Source of the DNA: a virus
Reading direction: 5' to 3' (one strand)
Length of the DNA: 64,000 nt
Virus record (IMG/VR): IMGVR_UViG_3300025133_000044
Coordinates: 1 to 64,000 of that record
The translations under genes were made by a program, and so were the position numbers. Positions within the stretch are counted from its first letter, which is position 1. Each line of letters opens with the position of its first letter. This document shows positions 60,244 to 64,000 of the stretch, piece by piece. The notes under the pieces were generated by a model that worked only from the letters and a program-made list of their open reading frames with translations, had not been told where the DNA came from and ran no database searches.

Positions 60244-60861
60244 TTAATCTCTTAATATTGAATCTAATAGTTCATCAATTTTATTATTTTTTGATTCTCT
60301 CAAATATAAATTAACTTCTGGACTGATGTCCGTAGTCGGCGTTAAATATGCACCTGGCGTTGAAGGTTCTGACACCATATCAAAACAAATAAGTTGGAAA
60401 TCATCTTCAACGATTGTTTTTCCATCTTTTTCTTTGACGGAGCCCAAGCCACGAGATGAGATACCAAGTTTGACATTGGCTTTTACAAGATCTTTGAGAA
60501 TTTTGCCTGAAGGGGTATCGAGTACTTCAAATTTTCCCATTACATTCTCGCCATCCCACCACATTTTTATAGCAAGATGAGAAGCGTTCTTAAGATTGAT
60601 CACGCTATCATCCGGATGGTCGAGTTCACCTAGAGATCTCCTTTCTCGAATCGCTTTTTGATAATTTTCAACTTCACGATTAAGAGTCTCTTTGCGATAC
60701 ACCCGTCCATTGCCATTTTTAGTGCCGGCCTTTTGACAGACGCCCACGAGGTATACTGCCCCGTCCATAGCTCTTTTTCTTTCAGCTTCGGTTAAAACAT
60801 TTACTGGGCAACGACCTTCAGGGCACAGCTCAAAGTATTCTTGTAAAAGCTGTTGTGCCAT
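60244..60861 (-). CDS. Prohead maturation protease (gp21-like)
   Basis: 205 residues. The herpes/T4-type serine protease motif is intact: GELDHPDDS with the catalytic histidine and GISSRGLGSV with the nucleophile serine. The C-terminus is the likely scaffolding/self-cleaved tail. It should process gp22, gp23 (at LLKE/A), portal-associated core proteins and possibly the MKMQ proteins at 645-3985. The ribosome-binding site is weak (GAGAAAATAATAAAAA). Confidence 0.92.
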   Translation of the reverse strand: MAQQLLQEYFELCPEGRCPVNVLTEAERKRAMDGAVYLVGVCQKAGTKNGNGRVYRKETLNREVENYQKAIRERRSLGELDHPDDSVINLKNASHLAIKMWWDGENVMGKFEVLDTPSGKILKDLVKANVKLGISSRGLGSVKEKDGKTIVEDDFQLICFDMVSEPSTPGAYLTPTTDISPEVNLYLRESKNNKIDELLDSILRD

Positions 60862-60867
60862 TTTTTA

Positions 60868-61023
60868 TTATTTTCTCACTTTTGTTGTCAAGTTCGGGCC
60901 AATTTTACCTTTACCAGCGCCTGGGGGTGCTTGATTTGCAACTTTACCCGGATTTTTAACTCCCCATTTCATTGAATCTGCGTTGCCAGTAGACTGACTA
61001 GTCCCTTTTTCTTTCTCAGACAT
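60868..61023 (-). CDS. 51-residue unknown Lys/Gly-rich peptide
   Basis: ATG at 61023 with AAAAGGAGAAAAAA upstream, a good ribosome-binding site. Begins MSEKEKGTSQSTGNADSMKW, basic and Gly/Pro-rich at the end (GAGKGKIGPNLTTKVRK), probably disordered. It lies directly ahead of the protease. Function unknown. Confidence 0.6.
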   Translation of the reverse strand: MSEKEKGTSQSTGNADSMKWGVKNPGKVANQAPPGAGKGKIGPNLTTKVRK

Positions 61024-61124
61024 TTTTTTCTCCTTTTAAAAAGTTTATACAATTTGTGAGGCTCCCCCTCACGCGATATCGCTACCGTTACAGCAGCGAC
61101 GGACTTGTGGAATATTACGCCGTT

Positions 61125-61439
61125 TCATTGTTCATCACCTCCATGTGTATTTCTAAATTTTAAGCCGAAATCATTCAATAACATGCTCAAGAAATAACTT
61201 GTCCCGGCTGATAACCATCCCAAAAGTAATCCGTTTATTAAATTGTATTCAAATGTAAATAGTTCTGTAAAACAGTTGATCCCCCACAAAAAAACACCTA
61301 CCCAAAATCCTAAACAAAGAGGACAATGGAACAATTCACCTAATTTACCTTTAGCTGGTCTAATCCAATCAAAAATTGAGCCGTAAATAAGGATATACGT
61401 TAAGCCGTAAGCACACAAAACAAAATATATTAATTCCAT
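61125..61439 (-). CDS. Small membrane protein, DUF1360-like
   Basis: 104 residues with three hydrophobic segments (YFVLCAYGLTYILIYGSIF, FWVGVFLWGINCF, LINGLLLGWLSAGTSYFL) and a CPLCLGFWVG motif as in DUF1360 proteins. The C-terminus is hydrophilic (GLKFRNTHGGDEQ). It sits in the head module, upstream of the 51-residue gene after a 101-base gap with a palindrome and a weak hairpin. Function unknown. Confidence 0.7.
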   Translation of the reverse strand: MELIYFVLCAYGLTYILIYGSIFDWIRPAKGKLGELFHCPLCLGFWVGVFLWGINCFTELFTFEYNLINGLLLGWLSAGTSYFLSMLLNDFGLKFRNTHGGDEQ

Positions 61440-61446
61440 GAGTTAC

Positions 61447-61971
61447 CTATATACGATAAATTGACGATATGCCATAGGCCGGCCCATTCGGGCGCATGGA
61501 GCCTTTTCTGTCACTATGATATCTTGCAGGATCAAATTCTGTATATTCATCAACCTCTGGTTCAAGCAAATTCCTCTCCACTTCTTTTTCAAACTCTTTT
61601 TGATCTTTATAAAACGGTAAGTCCTCGTCAAAGTACTTAGATATTGCGTATAAACAGTATTGAACAGCGTCACCTTCTTTTGGGTCAGGATAAGAAGCCT
61701 CCATAGACATAAATAAATTTCCAGCTTGTACAGTATCATAATTTATGACACCATTTAAATTTAAAAACTTAAAAAGTCGAGCTTGTGTTTCATAAATTTC
61801 ATCGTCTAACTCTTCTTTTGGTAAAGCAACTATTTTCTTTTGGGCCGGCAAAATCATAATATCAAGCTCTGGATGGTCAACAATTATTATGTTTCCATCA
61901 ATAGTCTTCTTTGCCTTAAGCTTGATTTTTTCAATCGAAGGCTCTTCTATGATTTTAATAACTATCGGCAT
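61447..61971 (-). CDS. Unknown head-module protein
   Basis: 174 residues: beta N-terminus (IVIKIIEEPSIEKIKLKAKK, NIIIVDHPELDIMILP), an acidic middle and an unstructured end (RPNGPAYGISSIYRI). The start shares one base with the stop of the preceding gene (TAATG). Located between portal-side genes and the protease. No family recognised. Confidence 0.7.
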   Translation of the reverse strand: MPIVIKIIEEPSIEKIKLKAKKTIDGNIIIVDHPELDIMILPAQKKIVALPKEELDDEIYETQARLFKFLNLNGVINYDTVQAGNLFMSMEASYPDPKEGDAVQYCLYAISKYFDEDLPFYKDQKEFEKEVERNLLEPEVDEYTEFDPARYHSDRKGSMRPNGPAYGISSIYRI

Positions 61972-62777
61972 TATTTATTCATCTCGCTAGCTAGTGATTG
62001 TATTTGAAAAATTTCAAGTATTAAATCTTTATCTAATTTTCTCTGATTATAATTCGATATACGCTCTAAGAGTTTTTGTACCTTCTCTTTTGTTATATCA
62101 TCTTGAGATATTATTTTTTCTTCTAACGTACTTGAAAGTCTGGAGATCTCTTCGTATAAGAGAGCTTTAAACTCCAAGCCATTATCCATATATGATGTAA
62201 TATATTTGTTTAGAAGGTCTCTTTGTGATTCGTTTAGCTTCGTTGAATATTCTTGATTAAATTTCTCAACGAAATTTTTCATAGCTAAATTATTAATTTT
62301 AGGAAACTTATTTTTATCTTTCTGTTCTACCAAAAAAGTATCTAAAAACTTTTTTTCAAGTAAAACTTGCTTTTTAGGGCTTAAATTCTCTTGTAAAAGT
62401 TGGTTGATGGTAGCTAGTTTTTTAAAAGAAGGAACAAAATTTTTCCAAACACTTCTTGTTAGAGACTTATTCATCTTATTAATCAATTTGGTTTGTTGGT
62501 TGAAAATATCTTTTCTGTCCAGTGAACTAAATTGTTTTTTAGCTTCAATTATTAATTTTTCTAAAGTCTCCCTTGAGAATCCTTCAACTCCTGTAAAAGA
62601 ATCATATATATCTTTTTCTTTACCTAAGCTTTTTCCTTTGCCAAAGGACTCTTTAAGAAGAGAAACAATCATATTTTTTTTAGTAGTGTCTTCTCGTAAA
62701 ACAGCTTTAGTTAACTCTTTGATTAATATTTCATAAATCAAAGCAGTGTTTCTTTTTTTATTATGACTAAGTTTCAT
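61971..62777 (-). CDS. Unknown helical head protein next to portal
   Basis: 268 residues from the ATG at 62777, overlapping the portal stop by 11 bases; a longer in-frame start lacks support. Almost entirely helical and basic (KKRNTALIYEILIKELTKAV, then KLIIEAKKQFSSL), with many Lys/Leu repeats. Likely an assembly or core protein as in T4 gp67/gp68 position, but without sequence proof. Confidence 0.7.
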   Translation of the reverse strand: MKLSHNKKRNTALIYEILIKELTKAVLREDTTKKNMIVSLLKESFGKGKSLGKEKDIYDSFTGVEGFSRETLEKLIIEAKKQFSSLDRKDIFNQQTKLINKMNKSLTRSVWKNFVPSFKKLATINQLLQENLSPKKQVLLEKKFLDTFLVEQKDKNKFPKINNLAMKNFVEKFNQEYSTKLNESQRDLLNKYITSYMDNGLEFKALLYEEISRLSSTLEEKIISQDDITKEKVQKLLERISNYNQRKLDKDLILEIFQIQSLASEMNK

Positions 62778-64000
62778 CAATAGTTTTCTCCAAAGAATCA
62801 ATCAGAACTTTAATTTCGTAATTTTCTTTAAATAATTTAGCTTCTTGTTCATCATAATTAGATTCTACTTCTTCCGAAAGATTATAAAGTGATTTTAAAT
62901 CAGCGTATCCTTTTAAAGTATTTCTTGTAGTGCCACTACCCAGTTCTGCGCCGACCATACCAAGCATTGAGCGTCTTCGAGGACCAGACGATTTTCTCTT
63001 ATCGTGGTCGCGCGGTTTATACCAACCATGAGATTTAGACGTAGTGGTCTGTCGTCTACCATATTTGTCTCTTTTAGTATATGGCCAATCGTCGCGATTG
63101 CCGGGTGCTTTGGCGGCGTCGCCTGGGTCTTGGCCGGCGCCGGCAAGAAGTGGACCTCCCTCTTCCTCTGGGCCTTCTGGAGCGCCGGGTGCTTCGGCGC
63201 CTAATTCTTCAGCGCCTTCTAGTTCACCTCCCATCTCGGGGCCTGCTCCTTCAAAATCTTCCATGCCCCCAAGGGCGCCGCCCATGCCTCCGCCGGCTGC
63301 TGCTGCAGCCTCAGCAACTTGTTCTAAAGCAAAATCGTGTTTTCTATCATAATATGCTTCATGCTGCATTCTTTGGAACTCCTGTTCACTAATATTCAAA
63401 ATGTTCTTGGAAACCCAGCGTCGACTGAAATATCCTTCACTTGCGGCGTCTGCAGCCTCAAATCTAGCTTTCCAATGTTCAAGCTCTTGCAGTTCTGATA
63501 TCTTTGAAGGATTATTTAAAGCTAATTTATAAGACAATAAATCGTTTCCACGATAACCCATTGTGAAAAGGTGTACGATCCCTACTTTTTCAAGTTCTGA
63601 TACAAGCGATCTTTGCAATCTTTGAATTGTTCTAGCGAATCTAACATCTTTTTGTGCTAATGTTGCCTTATCTTCTTCAGACCCTTCTCCTCTTGATAAA
63701 TATGAAGCAGGTATTTTTAATGCACTGAAGAGTTTATCCCTTAAATATTTAACATCATCGATAGCGTCAGTATACTTGCCTCCGCCGAGATTTTCTATCT
63801 TTGTGTTTGAAGCTTGGCCTCGGACTGGAATGTAATAATCTTCTTCAATACTCAATGGGTTATAGCGTAAATCAACTCGGCCACTATTAACGTCGACAAT
63901 TTGATTTCTTTTCATCTGAGTCATAACTTTTTGCATATATTGTTCTACATCTTCTGGTGGTATGTTGCCAACATCGATATAAAATGCCCTACGGTCAGGA
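62767..64000 (-). CDS. Portal protein (gp20-like), N-terminus outside window
   Basis: About 410 residues are visible and the frame runs on past base 64000 (FYIDVGNIPPEDVEQYM). Portal hallmarks: VNSGRVDLRYNPLSIEEDYY, GGGKYTDAIDDVKYLRDKLF, ALKIPASYLSRGEGSEEDKA, and WKARFEAADAASEGYFSRRW. A Gly/Ala/Glu low-complexity stretch (about 215-280 of the visible part) and a basic Arg/Lys/Ser tail follow. It forms the dodecameric vertex for DNA packaging and head-tail joining. Confidence 0.93.
   Translation of the reverse strand, partial: PDRRAFYIDVGNIPPEDVEQYMQKVMTQMKRNQIVDVNSGRVDLRYNPLSIEEDYYIPVRGQASNTKIENLGGGKYTDAIDDVKYLRDKLFSALKIPASYLSRGEGSEEDKATLAQKDVRFARTIQRLQRSLVSELEKVGIVHLFTMGYRGNDLLSYKLALNNPSKISELQELEHWKARFEAADAASEGYFSRRWVSKNILNISEQEFQRMQHEAYYDRKHDFALEQVAEAAAAAGGGMGGALGGMEDFEGAGPEMGGELEGAEELGAEAPGAPEGPEEEGGPLLAGAGQDPGDAAKAPGNRDDWPYTKRDKYGRRQTTTSKSHGWYKPRDHDKRKSSGPRRRSMLGMVGAELGSGTTRNTLKGYADLKSLYNLSEEVESNYDEQEAKLFKENYEIKVLIDSLEKTIDET

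Noticed and set aside
61050-61085. Hairpin GTGAGG/CCTCAC and palindrome GCGATATCGC in the gap 61024-61124
   Set aside because: Stem is short and not followed by a T-run; nothing else is recognisable in the gap.
61256-61263. Another copy of ACTATTTA
   Set aside because: It lies inside the DUF1360-like gene, 233 bases ahead of the next start; likely chance.

Overview
The window is a 64 kb piece of a tailed-phage genome (a T4-like myovirus, probably from an uncultured marine or other aquatic lineage). Nearly every convincing gene lies on the minus strand, so transcription runs from base 64000 towards base 1. The call rests on a full contractile-tail virion set in order (portal, prohead protease, scaffold, gp23-type capsid protein, neck proteins, 1127-residue sheath, tube, gp26-type hub protein, tape measure, LysM baseplate wedge protein), dense packing with ATGA/TAATG overlaps, phage replication genes and three tRNAs. 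The host is not identifiable. Strong AGGAG ribosome-binding sites, lipoprotein signals and a lytic transglycosylase suggest a Gram-negative bacterium, and the B12-dependent ribonucleotide reductase implies access to cobalamin.

Layout in transcription order. 64000-58400: portal (cut by the window end), conserved head proteins, prohead protease, a bS21-like ribosomal protein and virion surface proteins. 58400-50800: fibre-like protein with an internal duplication, gp22-like scaffold, major capsid protein, a separately transcribed decoration-type protein, a histone-tail-like protein. 50800-36150: neck proteins, sheath, tube, gp26-like protein with a probable frameshift partner, tape measure, baseplate proteins. 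36150-17600: replication and nucleotide metabolism: family A DNA polymerase without exonuclease, a tubulin/FtsZ-like protein, gp32-like SSB, UvsX/RecA, dCMP deaminase, 5'-3' nuclease, DnaB-type helicase, class II ribonucleotide reductase, GroES-like protein, ThyX, transglycosylase, and a complete DNA polymerase III alpha. 17600-9000: dUTPase, DUF3310, IMP dehydrogenase, DNA-binding proteins, ClpP, GroEL, small redox and unknown proteins, Hsp20. 9000-1: PAP2 phosphatase, peptide deformylase, tRNAs, nuclease, MazG-like, lipoprotein protease, then two large late proteins with a shared MKMQ-LF--W N-terminus.

Two regulatory layers are visible. Sigma70-like promoters (TTGACT-N16/17-TATxxT type) precede groEL, dnaE and hsp20. 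A separate conserved element, ACTATTTA on the minus strand, occurs nine times in intergenic space plus once as a variant, mostly 20-57 bases ahead of virion genes; I infer that it is the phage late promoter. Intrinsic terminators cut out the capsid protein, the decoration-type protein and the UvsX/SSB region.

The most interesting items are the late-promoter motif, a T7 slippery site joining the gp26-like gene to a 54-residue partner, the tubulin-like protein, the co-occurrence of family C and family A DNA polymerases, the phage bS21, a duplicated covarying terminator around a 60-residue gene, and two late proteins that may carry capsid-targeting N-termini.
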